Shown: piece after piece, positions 52,045 to 59,902 of the stretch
Layout of the letters: every line of letters begins with the position of its first letter
Numbering within the stretch: the stretch's first letter is position 1
From: Rhizobium sp. TH135
Lineage (GTDB): Bacteria; Pseudomonadota; Alphaproteobacteria; Rhizobiales; Rhizobiaceae
DNA length: 64,000 bases
Assembly (NCBI RefSeq): GCF_002855515.1
Contig: NZ_PKRP01000006.1
Coordinates: forward strand, 310,001 to 374,000
Direction of reading: 5' to 3'
The notes under the pieces: model-generated
The model's input: only the letters and a program-made list of their open reading frames with translations
The model's database searches: none
Told to the model about the DNA's origin: nothing
Translations under genes and position numbers: made by a program

Positions 52045-53082
52045 ATGCCCCAAGCGACCATCACCAATCGCCGTTTCGTTTTGGCCGAGCGCCCGAAGGG
52101 CGAGCCGGACGAGCGGACATTGCGGCTGGAGACGGCGGATATTCCTGAGCCCGGCGACGGCCAGATGCTGCTTCGCACCGTGTTCCTCTCGCTCGACCCC
52201 TACATGCGCGGACGGATGAGCGATGCGCCGTCCTATGCGGCACCGGTCGAGATTGGCCAGACCATGGTGGGCGGCACGGTTTCGCGTGTGGTCAAATCCC
52301 GGATTGAGGGTTTCAACGAAGGTGACTGGGTGGTCGGTTTTACCGGCTGGCAGGATTATGCGTTGTCCGACGGCAAGGGCGTGACTTCGCTCGGCGCAAC
52401 CCCTTCGCATCCCTCCTGGGCGCTCGGCGTGACCGGCATGCCGGGCTTTACGGCCTGGTCGGGTCTCAAGCAGATCGGCCAACCGAAAGCGGGCGAGACG
52501 CTGGTGGTCGGCGGTGCGACTGGGCCTGTGGGCGCGACCGTGGGCCAGATCGGCAAGATCCTCGGCCTCAAGGTCGTCGGCATTGCCGGCGGGCCGGACA
52601 AATGCGCCCATGCGGTCGACACGCTCGGTTTCGACGCCTGTGTCGACTACAAGGCGGATGACTTTGCCGAGCGGCTGAAGGCGGAAACGGGCGACGGTAT
52701 CGACATCTATTTCGAGAATGTCGGCGGCAAGGTTTTTGACGCGGTTGCGCCGCTCCTAAACACAGCTGCGCGCATTCCGCTCTGCGGCTTGATTGCGCAG
52801 TACAATGCGACGAGCCTGCCTGAGGGGCCGGACCGGTTGGGCTGGCTGATGGGCATGTTCCTCAAGAAGCGCATCACCGTGCGCGGCTTCATCGTCTTTG
52901 ATGATTTCGGGCATCTCTATCCCGAGTTCGCCAAGGAGATGGCCGGCTGGGTGGAGGCCGGCAAGATCAAGTATCGCGAAGAGATGATCGACGGGCTGGA
53001 AGAAGCCCCGCGTGCTTTCATCGGTCTGCTGCGCGGCGAGGCTTTCGGCAAGCGGGTCATCCGCGTCGGGCCGGACAACTAA
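52045..53082 (+). CDS. NADP-dependent alkenal/oxidoreductase (CurA-like)
   Basis: A 345-residue medium-chain reductase-family enzyme without catalytic zinc. DPYMRGRMSDAPSYAAPVEI is the conserved N-terminal segment of the leukotriene B4 12-hydroxydehydrogenase/CurA group, and VVGGATGPVGATVGQIGKIL is the NADP loop, with YFENVGGKVFDAVAPLL after it. These enzymes reduce alpha,beta-unsaturated carbonyls. CAGGAG before ATG 52045 sets the start; the upstream open frame is not protein-like. It is followed by a PfpI-type gene 117 bp downstream. Confidence 0.9.
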   Translation: MPQATITNRRFVLAERPKGEPDERTLRLETADIPEPGDGQMLLRTVFLSLDPYMRGRMSDAPSYAAPVEIGQTMVGGTVSRVVKSRIEGFNEGDWVVGFTGWQDYALSDGKGVTSLGATPSHPSWALGVTGMPGFTAWSGLKQIGQPKAGETLVVGGATGPVGATVGQIGKILGLKVVGIAGGPDKCAHAVDTLGFDACVDYKADDFAERLKAETGDGIDIYFENVGGKVFDAVAPLLNTAARIPLCGLIAQYNATSLPEGPDRLGWLMGMFLKKRITVRGFIVFDDFGHLYPEFAKEMAGWVEAGKIKYREEMIDGLEEAPRAFIGLLRGEAFGKRVIRVGPDN

Positions 53083-53097
53083 TCCTGCGCGACTGAT

Positions 53098-53145
53098 CCT
53101 TCGAGGCCCTCGCCTTGCGAGGGCACCTCAGGATGAGGGTCGCCC
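53098..53145. repeat. Short hairpin repeat (GCCCTCGC type)
   Basis: GCCCTCG (53106-53112) pairs with CGAGGGC (53118-53124), followed by ACCTCAGGATGAGGGTC, a combination I know from many rhizobial intergenic regions. It follows the CurA-like gene and may terminate it. Confidence 0.55.
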
Positions 53146-53199
53146 CAATATCGTGACATCCAAATTCCCAAGACACTTCAACACAAAGGACTGACACCC

Positions 53200-53874
53200 A
53201 TGAAAATCCTGATGGTTCTCACCTCCCACGACCAGCTTGGCGATACCGGCAAGAAGACCGGCTTCTGGCTGGAGGAATTCGCCGCTCCCTATTACGTGCT
53301 GAAGGATGCCGGCGCCGAGATCACGCTCGCCTCGCCGAAGGGCGGCCAGCCGCCGCTTGATCCGAAGAGCGACGAACCGGATGCGCAGACCGAGGCGACC
53401 GACCGGTTCAAGGCGGACCAGACGGCGCAGCAGCTGCTCGCCTCGACCACGCCACTCTCGCATATCGATCCCGCCGATTTCGACGGCGTCTTCTATCCCG
53501 GTGGCCATGGCCCGCTTTGGGATCTCGCCGAAGACAAGGACAGCATCGCCCTGATCGAGGCCTTCGCCGCCAAGGATCGGCCGGTCGCAACGGTTTGCCA
53601 TGCGCCGGGCGTGCTGCGCCACGTCAAGGGTCGGGACGGCAAGCCGCTCGTTTCGGGTAAGAAGGTGACCGGCTTCACCAATTCGGAAGAAGAGGCGGTC
53701 GGGCTGACTGAGGTCGTGCCGTTCCTCGTCGAGGACATGCTGCGAGAGCGTGGCGGGATGTACGAAAAGGGCGCCGACTGGGGCGTGCATGTGGTGACCG
53801 ACGGCAAGCTGGTCACCGGCCAGAACCCAGCCTCTTCGGAAGAGGCGGCCAAGGCGTTGCTAAAGCTGCTGTAA
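53200..53874 (+). CDS. DJ-1/PfpI (Hsp31-like) family protein
   Basis: A 224-residue protein of the type 1 glutamine-amidotransferase-like superfamily. DGVFYPGGHGPLWDLAEDKD and ATVCHAPGVLRHVKGRDGKP include the nucleophile-elbow Cys and the His next to it, as in Hsp31/YhbO-type chaperone-glyoxalases. Such proteins deal with carbonyl stress. It is preceded by a CurA-like reductase, which also handles reactive carbonyls, so a shared stress role is plausible. The ATG at 53200 is the natural start. Confidence 0.9.
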   Translation: MKILMVLTSHDQLGDTGKKTGFWLEEFAAPYYVLKDAGAEITLASPKGGQPPLDPKSDEPDAQTEATDRFKADQTAQQLLASTTPLSHIDPADFDGVFYPGGHGPLWDLAEDKDSIALIEAFAAKDRPVATVCHAPGVLRHVKGRDGKPLVSGKKVTGFTNSEEEAVGLTEVVPFLVEDMLRERGGMYEKGADWGVHVVTDGKLVTGQNPASSEEAAKALLKLL

Positions 53875-53885
53875 GGCAATGGTTC

Positions 53886-54006
53886 CACCCTCCCCTTGAG
53901 GGGGAGGGTCGGAGCGGAGCTCCGGGTGCGGTGAACGTCGGGACGGCCAACAGGGTCACCCCCACCCGCCGCTTTGCGGCGACCTCCCACCTCAAGGGGG
54001 AGGTGG
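53886..54006. repeat. GC-rich composite palindromic repeat (S family), full copy
   Basis: ACCCTCCCCTTGAGGGGGAG, GGAGCGGAGCTCCGGGTGCG, CCCACCCGCCGCTTTGCGGC and the terminal ACCTCCC...GGGGGAGGT. Nearly the same arrangement as 45430-45550. It lies between two convergent genes. Confidence 0.85.
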
Positions 54007-54030
54007 AGGCCTCAAGGGAGAGGGGGGGCC

Positions 54031-54534
54031 TCAGTCGAGCTTCAGCTCCATCATCGTCAGATCCAGCCAGCGGCCGAATTTCTGGCCGACTTCGTGGTGG
54101 GTGCCGACGAGGCGGAAGCCGAGGCTTTTGTGGAGGGCGATGGAGCCGGTGTTGCCGGCTTCGATGGCGGCGACCATGACGTGAATGTTGCCAGCCTTCG
54201 CGCGTTCGATCAGGGTCGTCATCAGGGCCTTGCCGAGGCCGCGACCGTAGAAATCCTTCTCGACATAGACGGAATGCTCGACCGACTGGCGGAAGCCGTC
54301 GAAGGCGCGCCAGTCGCCATAAGAGGCGTAGCCGGCGATGCGGCCGTCGATTTCTGCGACCAGGATCGGGAAGCCGCGCGTCTGGCGCAGTTCGAACCAG
54401 GCACGGCGGTTGTCGAGATCGACAAGCGTCTCGTTCCAGATCGCGGTGGTCTCGGCGACGGCGTGATTGTAGATCTCGAGGATGGCCGGCAGGTCGGCTT
54501 TCGTTGCGTCGCGGAGAATTGGGAGCATGGTCAT
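54031..54534 (-). CDS. GNAT N-acetyltransferase (phosphinothricin/methionine-sulfone type)
   Basis: A 167-residue acetyltransferase. LRDATKADLPAILEIYNHAV is the conserved first helix of the PAT/MddA group, FYGRGLGKALMTTLIERAKA is the acetyl-CoA loop, and IEAGNTGSIALHKSLGFRLV closes the family pattern. It acetylates amino-acid analogues such as phosphinothricin, methionine sulfoximine or sulfone. ATG 54534 or 54528 are both possible. It converges on the PfpI-type gene across an S-family repeat. Confidence 0.88.
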   Translation of the reverse strand: MTMLPILRDATKADLPAILEIYNHAVAETTAIWNETLVDLDNRRAWFELRQTRGFPILVAEIDGRIAGYASYGDWRAFDGFRQSVEHSVYVEKDFYGRGLGKALMTTLIERAKAGNIHVMVAAIEAGNTGSIALHKSLGFRLVGTHHEVGQKFGRWLDLTMMELKLD

Positions 54535-54668
54535 AACAGGACTTTTGCAGTTTGCAGCGGAAAAGGCGCCGCGCGAGACGATGATGTGACGGGCGATACT
54601 TCGCCGCGTCGACACATCGGGCAACAAGGGGCTAAAGGCAAGACCACGACAGACGGAAAACAATCATC

Positions 54669-55148
54669 ATGACCTCACTCCTTCCCGGCCTCCTGACACG
54701 CTTCACCGTCGTCTTCATCGCCGCGCAGCTCTTCATCTACCTGCTGGTGCTGGTGCTCGATAGCTTCGGCTGGGGCGACAGCCTGTCATCGGCCGGCAAT
54801 GTGGCGGTGCTGATTGCAGCAGGTTCCTCGGCCGGCAGCTTTGTTGCGGAGCGGCTGAAAGCACGACCGAGCTGGGGCATGAGCCTCAAGCTTTCCGCCC
54901 TGCTCGCCGTCGTCGCCGTGCTGCTCGGCGGGCTGATCCTCGTCGGCGTTGTCATGATCAACGGGATCACCGGTGTGGAGCTTGAGATGCTGGCCGGCCA
55001 GATGGACATGACGCCCATCACGGCGGCACTGGTGCTGGCGGGTGCTTCGCTGGCGCTCAGTTTTCCGGTGACGCTGGCGGGCTTCCGCATCGGCGCCGGC
55101 CAGGTGGCCAAGCACCTCGAAAAGCAGGCGAAGCTGACGGAGATTTGA
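54669..55148 (+). CDS. Four-helix membrane protein (ABZJ_00895-like)
   Basis: A 159-residue protein with four hydrophobic segments: RFTVVFIAAQLFIYLLVLVL, NVAVLIAAGSSAGSFVAERL, ALLAVVAVLLGGLILVGVVM and ALVLAGASLALSFPVTLAGF. The order and length resemble the small ABZJ_00895 family of unknown function. Divergent from the GNAT gene; the ATG at 54669 is clear. No functional clue in the sequence. Confidence 0.7.
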   Translation: MTSLLPGLLTRFTVVFIAAQLFIYLLVLVLDSFGWGDSLSSAGNVAVLIAAGSSAGSFVAERLKARPSWGMSLKLSALLAVVAVLLGGLILVGVVMINGITGVELEMLAGQMDMTPITAALVLAGASLALSFPVTLAGFRIGAGQVAKHLEKQAKLTEI

Positions 55149-55304
55149 GGCGATTTCGTCTCGGTCGTGATGCTCTGCCTTGTGCCGAGCATCTGCTGAA
55201 TTTGCGGAGGGTGAGGCGTGAGCGGAGACGTCCAGGCCGGGGCCACCCTTGGCAGATCCTCGGCACAAGGCCGAGGATGACGGTCGTCTAGACCCTGACC
55301 ACCC

Positions 55305-55964
55305 TCAGCCGAGGCTGATCGCCGTAAACACGGCCGAATAATGCACGATGGCGGCTGTTACCACGAAGGCGTGCCAGATGGCGTTCTGGAAGCGCAGGCG
55401 TTCCCAGACGTGGAAGACGACACCGGCGGAATAGATGCAGCCGCCGACGATGATCAGGGTCAGCGTGACGCCAGGGATGATTTCCGAGAGCGGGCCCATG
55501 GCGAGCGCGCCGCTCCAGCCCATGCCGAGATAGAGCAGGATGGCCAGGCGATCATAACGACCGGGGAAGCGGAATTTCAGCCAGATGCCGGTAAAGGCCG
55601 TGATCCAGATGCCGATGAGCAGCGCCAGGATCAGCGGGCGATCGGCGCCCTGGACGAGGAAGGGCGTGTAGGTGGAGGCAATCAGGATGAAGATCGCGGA
55701 GTGATCGAAGCGGCGCAGGATCCACTTCACGCGCGAATGCGGCCACATATTGTAAGTGAAGGAGACGCCGAGCGAGATGATCAGCCCAAGGCCATAGATC
55801 CAGCTGGCGGCGATATTGGCATAGTCGGAATAGACGGTGGCGTAGAAGATCAGCGCGGTGGCGCCGACCAGCGCAAAGACGACACCGATGCCATGGATGA
55901 TCCCGTCGGCGACCAGCTCGTGCAGGTCGTAGGCGCGGCCAAACTTGAAGTTCTCGGTATTCAT
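55305..55964 (-). CDS. Hemolysin III/YqfA-family membrane protein
   Basis: A 219-residue protein with seven helices, of the PAQR/hemolysin III family: ELVADGIIHGIGVVFALVGA begins it, FDHSAIFILIASTYTPFLVQ and the closing WHAFVVTAAIVHYSAVFTAI hold the conserved Ser/His residues thought to bind metal. Despite the name, bacterial YqfA-like proteins need not lyse cells; roles in membrane lipid homeostasis are more likely. ATG 55964 starts at the family N-terminus. Divergent from the MAPEG gene. Confidence 0.9.
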   Translation of the reverse strand: MNTENFKFGRAYDLHELVADGIIHGIGVVFALVGATALIFYATVYSDYANIAASWIYGLGLIISLGVSFTYNMWPHSRVKWILRRFDHSAIFILIASTYTPFLVQGADRPLILALLIGIWITAFTGIWLKFRFPGRYDRLAILLYLGMGWSGALAMGPLSEIIPGVTLTLIIVGGCIYSAGVVFHVWERLRFQNAIWHAFVVTAAIVHYSAVFTAISLG

Positions 55965-56164
55965 CTGGTCTCTTCGTCTTTTCTCAGGGGGCGTCGGTTT
56001 CGGGTGGCGAAGCAATGCTCGGGATGATGGCGGAAATGGCCCGGTCTCACAAGCGGCGCTGACTTCACAAACGCACCGTGACCGTAACCTTCCTTGCTTG
56101 CGCAATCGTGACACGGCGCCTACCAATCAATGGTTACCGTGCCAATTTGTTGCCGAGAAAAATC

Positions 56165-56548
56165 ATGCGCTTCACCATCCTTGCGACCTTTTCCGCACTG
56201 CTCACTTATTGCTGGTTCCTGCTGAAAGTCGGCCAGGCGCGCCGCAAGTTCGGCGTCGAGGCGCCGAAGACGACGGGCAATGCAGATTTCGAGCGGATCT
56301 TTCGCGTGCAGCAGAACACAGTCGAGCAGATGGTGCTCTTCCTGCCCTCGCTCTGGATCTTCGGCTTTTACGTTTCCGACATGCTGGCCGGGCTGCTCGG
56401 CCTCGGCTGGACCGCAGCGCGTGCGCTTTATGCGGCCGAGTACTACGACGATGCGAAAAAGCGTGGGCCGGGGGCAGCACTCACGTTTCTGATCGGCATC
56501 GTGCTTCTCGTGGTCGGGACAATCGGGGCGCTGATCAAGGGGGCCTGA
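56165..56548 (+). CDS. MAPEG-family membrane protein
   Basis: A 127-residue membrane protein. RRKFGVEAPKTTGNADFERI followed by FRVQQNTVEQMVLFLPSLWI is the MAPEG signature (ERxxRxxxNxxE) of microsomal glutathione-transferase-like proteins; four hydrophobic helices are present. Members conjugate or reduce lipid-like electrophiles, often with glutathione. ATG 56165 precedes the first helix; upstream in-frame sequence is not conserved. It converges on the OhrR-like gene. Confidence 0.88.
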   Translation: MRFTILATFSALLTYCWFLLKVGQARRKFGVEAPKTTGNADFERIFRVQQNTVEQMVLFLPSLWIFGFYVSDMLAGLLGLGWTAARALYAAEYYDDAKKRGPGAALTFLIGIVLLVVGTIGALIKGA

Positions 56549-56582
56549 ACGCCTTCAAGGCTTAGGAATCGGGGATCAGGGA

Positions 56583-57026
56583 TCAGCGGCTGTCGCCGAC
56601 CAGCACCTTGCGCAGCGACTGAAGCGTTTCGACCAGGTTTTCGTCATCGATGAAGCGCGGGCCGACCAGAGCCTTCAAATCCTCGTTCAGACGGTCGGCG
56701 ACCGGTTTCAGCGCGATGCCCTTCTCGGTCAGATGGACATTGACCTGGCGCTCGTCGATGCGTGAGCGGCAGCGGGTGAGTAAGCCTGCCTGCTCCAGGC
56801 GTTTGATCAGCGGCGTGACCGTGCCGGATTCCAGCGCCAGCCGTTCGGCAAGCTGCCCGACGGTGAGCCGATCTTCGGCCCAGAGCAGCCGCATGGCCAG
56901 ATATTGCGGATAGGTGAGATCGAGTTCTTCCAGCAGCGGACGATAGGCACGGGTGAAGGCAAGCGAGGTCGCATAGATGGCAAAGCAAAGCTGGTGGTCC
57001 AGGCTCTTTTCATCCTTGTCCGCCAT
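56583..57026 (-). CDS. OhrR-like MarR-family regulator
   Basis: A 147-residue regulator. LDHQLCFAIYATSLAFTRAY carries the redox-sensing Cys near residue 14, aligned with the peroxide-sensing Cys of OhrR, and LTYPQYLAMRLLWAEDRLTV and LESGTVTPLIKRLEQAGLLT are the winged-helix region. It should lose DNA binding on oxidation by organic hydroperoxides. The usual target, ohr, is not next to it; the divergent neighbour is a metallo-beta-lactamase-fold protein. A candidate operator is at 57086-57101. Confidence 0.88.
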   Translation of the reverse strand: MADKDEKSLDHQLCFAIYATSLAFTRAYRPLLEELDLTYPQYLAMRLLWAEDRLTVGQLAERLALESGTVTPLIKRLEQAGLLTRCRSRIDERQVNVHLTEKGIALKPVADRLNEDLKALVGPRFIDDENLVETLQSLRKVLVGDSR

Positions 57027-57085
57027 GCGTTCGTCTCCATCCGGGTGCCGCGCCCTTCACTGACCGGGCTGGTCACCGCTTGTAC

Positions 57086-57101
57086 TGACAACGTCTTGTC
57101 A
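57086..57101. promoter_or_regulatory. Candidate MarR/OhrR operator
   Basis: TGACAA-CGTC-TTGTCA, a perfect inverted repeat 59 bp upstream of the MarR-type start (57026), in the divergent region with the metallo-beta-lactamase-fold gene. It differs from the classical OhrR box, so specificity is unknown. Confidence 0.5.
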
Positions 57102-57285
57102 TCGGCAGGTGGTATAGGCTGGGCGACCCGACACAGGCAACCTCAAAGCAACTTATATCACGTCAGGCGATATTACGACTTGTGCGCAAATCTCTCGCGT
57201 GACAGATATGTTCGCGCAACCTATTGCGCGCGGTGTCCGCGTGACGGAAATGGTGCTCCGAGCTATCTCGAATGGGAGATCTACC

Positions 57286-58248
57286 ATGCTGATCAATCGT
57301 CGTTCCCTGTTGCTGACCGGGGCTGCTGCCGGCCTTGGCGCTGCTCTTTCCACCTCGGCATTTGCCGCAGCACCGCTTGCGGGTGTCCAGGCGCCGGGCT
57401 TTTATCGCCGCAAGGTCGGAAGCCTCGAAATCACCGCCCTGCTCGATGGCTTTGCCCCGCTGTCGGTCGACAACTTCTCCGGCGCTGACAAGGCCGACCT
57501 CGTCGGCATTCTCAACCAGGCCGGCCTCACCGAAAGCCTGCCGACCTCGGTCAATGCCTTCGTCATTAATTCCGGCGAGAAGACCTATCTCGTCGATACC
57601 GGGCTTGGTGCAAACCAGATGTTCGGCCCGACGCTTGGCCGCACGGTCGCGAACCTCGCTGCCGCTGGCATCACGCCCGACCAGATCGATGCGGTGATCC
57701 TGACCCATGCCCATCCCGACCATGCCGATGGCCTGGTCGGCGCGGATGGCGCGGCAATCTTTGCCAATGCCGAACTCGTTCTGCATGAGAAGGAAGCAGG
57801 CTTCTGGCTCGATGACGGCGCGCTTTCCAGCGCCCCTGACGGCCTGAAGCCGATGTTCGATCTCGCCCGCAAGGCGCTTAAGCCCTATGAGGCGCGCACG
57901 CGTCTGGCAAAGGATGGCGAGATCTTCCCAGGCGTCGAGATGATCCTGTCTGCCGGACATACGCCCGGTCACAGCATCCTGCGCGTCGCCTCAGGCGCCG
58001 ACCAGATGCTGATCGTCGGTGATACCGTGCACAATGCGGCTATCCATGCCGAGAAGCCGGATGTCGGCTTTGCCTTCGACATGGATCCTGCCGAGGCCGC
58101 CGCCAGCCGTCGCCGGATCTTCGACATGGTCTCGGCCGACAACATGCTGATCGCCGCCACCCATATCGCCTTCCCGAGCTTCGGCCGGATCTTCGTCGAT
58201 GGCGACCACTACCGCTTCCAGCCGGCGGATTACGCTTACACGCTGTAA
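57286..58248 (+). CDS. Exported metallo-beta-lactamase-fold hydrolase
   Basis: A 320-residue protein with a twin-arginine-like signal (INRRSLLLTGAAAGLGAALS). The fold is shown by LVDTGLG, the metal motif THAHPDHADG, SAGHTPGHS and GDTVHNAAIH, i.e. a full set of zinc ligands. Substrates of such secreted MBL-fold enzymes include quorum-sensing lactones and organophosphates; none is indicated. GGGAGA before ATG 57286 sets the start; the frame upstream to 57199 is rejected. Divergent from the OhrR-like regulator, which may control it. Confidence 0.9.
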   Translation: MLINRRSLLLTGAAAGLGAALSTSAFAAAPLAGVQAPGFYRRKVGSLEITALLDGFAPLSVDNFSGADKADLVGILNQAGLTESLPTSVNAFVINSGEKTYLVDTGLGANQMFGPTLGRTVANLAAAGITPDQIDAVILTHAHPDHADGLVGADGAAIFANAELVLHEKEAGFWLDDGALSSAPDGLKPMFDLARKALKPYEARTRLAKDGEIFPGVEMILSAGHTPGHSILRVASGADQMLIVGDTVHNAAIHAEKPDVGFAFDMDPAEAAASRRRIFDMVSADNMLIAATHIAFPSFGRIFVDGDHYRFQPADYAYTL

Positions 58249-58291
58249 GGCATCGCGCGGCGACGCGAGTACGGATGGCAAAACAGATGGG

Positions 58292-58316
58292 ACCGGGCCT
58301 TGTGCCCGGTTCTTTG
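58292..58316 (+). terminator. Terminator after the metallo-beta-lactamase-fold gene
   Basis: ACCGGGC (58292-58298) pairs with GCCCGGT (58304-58310) around CTTGT, followed by TCTTTG; 43 bases after the stop. Confidence 0.7.
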
Positions 58317-58403
58317 CGTTGGGGCGGACCACAGGCGGGTGACATGCAGGACCAAGGGCAGAGTGCATATCGGGATATCTTGGCGTGTTTGCAGTACGTG
58401 ATA

Positions 58404-58417
58404 GGTTACATGTAACC
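58404..58417 (+). promoter_or_regulatory. Palindromic operator of MazEF-like module 2
   Basis: GGTTACATGTAACC, a perfect 14-bp palindrome ending 19 bp before the antitoxin ATG; its central 12 bp are identical to the palindrome of module 1 at 12571-12582. TACATG inside it may be the -10 box. Confidence 0.7.
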
Positions 58418-58436
58418 ATGCTTGTAGGAGCCTTAC

Positions 58437-58661
58437 ATGACATCGGCATCCAAGCCTAAGTCGTCACGCATCAAGGTCGCCGAGCATCGCCAGCGGCTAC
58501 GAGCGCAGGGACTTCGACCCATCCAGATCTGGGTGCCGGACATCAGATCTCCTTCCTTCAAGGCGGAAGCCAGCCGGCAGTCGCTGGCTGTCGCCAAAAG
58601 CGAGCAGGCAAAGGTCGACCAAGACTTCATCGACGCGGTTTCCGACTGGACCGATGAATGA
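58437..58661 (+). CDS. MazE-like antitoxin (DUF3018 type), module 2
   Basis: A 74-residue protein. EHRQRLRAQGLRPIQIWVPD and IRSPSFKAEASRQS correspond position by position to the antitoxin of module 1, and the tail QDFIDAVSDWTDE is acidic. AGGAG lies nine bases before ATG 58437. It overlaps the toxin by four bases (ATGA). The shared palindrome upstream suggests that either antitoxin could bind both promoters. Confidence 0.85.
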   Translation: MTSASKPKSSRIKVAEHRQRLRAQGLRPIQIWVPDIRSPSFKAEASRQSLAVAKSEQAKVDQDFIDAVSDWTDE

Positions 58662-59002
58662 GACGCGGAGATATCTGGACGGTGGCCGGGGGCAATGACT
58701 ATGCCGAAAAACCGCGCCCGGCGGTCATCGTGCAAGACGACAGTTTTGACCAGACTGGGTCGGTCACCCTATGCGCCTTCACCTCCGACGAGACCGAAGC
58801 GCCTTTGTTCAGGCTCCCGGTTCTCCCGACCACCAGCAATGGCCTGCGGCAGCCCTCTCGGCTGATGGTGGACAAGATCACGACGGTTTCGAAATCCAAA
58901 CTCGGTGAGTGGGTCGGGCGACTGGATGACGAGGACATCGTACGGCTTAATCAGGCGATGCTGGTCTTTCTCGGACTGGCGGGGCCTCAGCGCCAAAGGT
59001 GA
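58658..59002 (+). CDS. MazF/PemK-family endoribonuclease toxin, module 2
   Basis: A 114-residue MazF-fold protein: MRRGDIWTVAGGNDYAEKPR, then PAVIVQDDSFDQTGSVTLCA, and near the end MVDKITTVSKSKLGEWVGRL. It has the R-containing KPRP strand and the TxxxxK segment seen in module 1 but is otherwise diverged. Cleaves mRNA when free of its antitoxin. It is followed after 100 bp by the end of the xylose transporter operon, converging. Confidence 0.9.
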   Translation: MRRGDIWTVAGGNDYAEKPRPAVIVQDDSFDQTGSVTLCAFTSDETEAPLFRLPVLPTTSNGLRQPSRLMVDKITTVSKSKLGEWVGRLDDEDIVRLNQAMLVFLGLAGPQRQR

Positions 59003-59053
59003 CCGGTTAGGCTACCGACCTTGGGGTGCGTATCAGCGCGCCCAAAACGCAAA

Positions 59054-59076
59054 CGAGGGAGCTTAACGCCCCCTCG
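59054..59076 (-). terminator. Terminator of the xylose transporter operon
   Basis: Leftward, CGAGGG...CCCTCG with inner pairing (59076-59054) is followed by TTTGCGTTTT; it lies about 27 bases after the xylG stop. Confidence 0.6.
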
Positions 59077-59102
59077 CCTGTCTCACTTCATTGTCGCGAC
59101 GT

Positions 59103-59888
59103 TCAAGCCGTCTGCATGGCACCCGGTCCGGGCACTGCTCCCGGAGGGCACTTGCCGAGGATGATCATGCCGAGCACTTCGTCCTTGGTGACATCCTCGG
59201 TGCGGGCGTGGCCCACAACGCGGCCGTTCTTCATGACGAAGACGCGGTCGGCGAGGTCGAAGACGTCGTGGATGTCGTGGCTGATCAGGAAGATGCCGAT
59301 GCCGTCCTTCTTCAGCTGCTGGATCAGTTCGCCGACCTGGGCGGTTTCCTGCGGACCCAAGGCCGCCGTCGGTTCGTCCATGATCAGGATCTGGGCGTCG
59401 AAGAGGATCGCACGGGCGATCGCCACCGACTGGCGCTGACCACCGGACAGTGCCTTTACCGGTTCCTTGAAGCGCTGGAAGTTGGGGTTGAGACGCCCCA
59501 TGACTTCGCGGGCCTTGGCTTCCATCGCGACGTCGTCGAGTGTGCCCCATGCGGTGCGCAGCTCGCGGCCGAGATAAAGGTTGGCGGCGGCATCGACGTT
59601 ATCGGCGACGGCGAGCGTCTGGTAGATCGTCTCGATGCCATACTTCTTGGCGTCGCGCGGATTGTTGATATCGGCGAAATCGCCTCGGACCAGGATATCG
59701 CCGTTGTCGCGCTTGTAGGCGCCCGACAGGATCTTGATCAGGGTCGACTTGCCGGCACCGTTGTGGCCGAGCAGTGCCACGACTTCGCCCGGGAACAGGT
59801 CGATCGAGGCGTCATCGACGGCGTGAATGCCGCCGAAGGAGATGGAAACGTTGCGCATTTCCACGAGGGGGGTACGATTTTCCGACAT
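59103..59888 (-). CDS. xylG: Xylose ABC transporter ATP-binding protein, single NBD
   Basis: A 261-residue ATPase. GHNGAGKST is Walker [16 protein letters not shown] the signature, [11 protein letters not shown]alker B, and [11 protein letters not shown] holds the switch His. E. coli XylG has two nucleotide-binding domains in about 500 residues, but this protein has one, so it must dimerise; single-NBD forms are normal in rhizobia for this sugar family. It ends the xylF-xylH-xylG order, 14 bp after xylH. Confidence 0.88.
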   Translation of the reverse strand: MSENRTPLVEMRNVSISFGGIHAVDDASIDLFPGEVVALLGHNGAGKSTLIKILSGAYKRDNGDILVRGDFADINNPRDAKKYGIETIYQTLAVADNVDAAANLYLGRELRTAWGTLDDVAMEAKAREVMGRLNPNFQRFKEPVKALSGGQRQSVAIARAILFDAQILIMDEPTAALGPQETAQVGELIQQLKKDGIGIFLISHDIHDVFDLADRVFVMKNGRVVGHARTEDVTKDEVLGMIILGKCPPGAVPGPGAMQTA

Positions 59889-59902
59889 GAGTTCAACTCC
59901 CC

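Noticed and set aside
55305..55964. Reading the hemolysin III gene as a virulence factor
   Set aside because: The family name is historical; YqfA/PAQR-like proteins are widespread in non-pathogens and nothing here indicates lytic activity.
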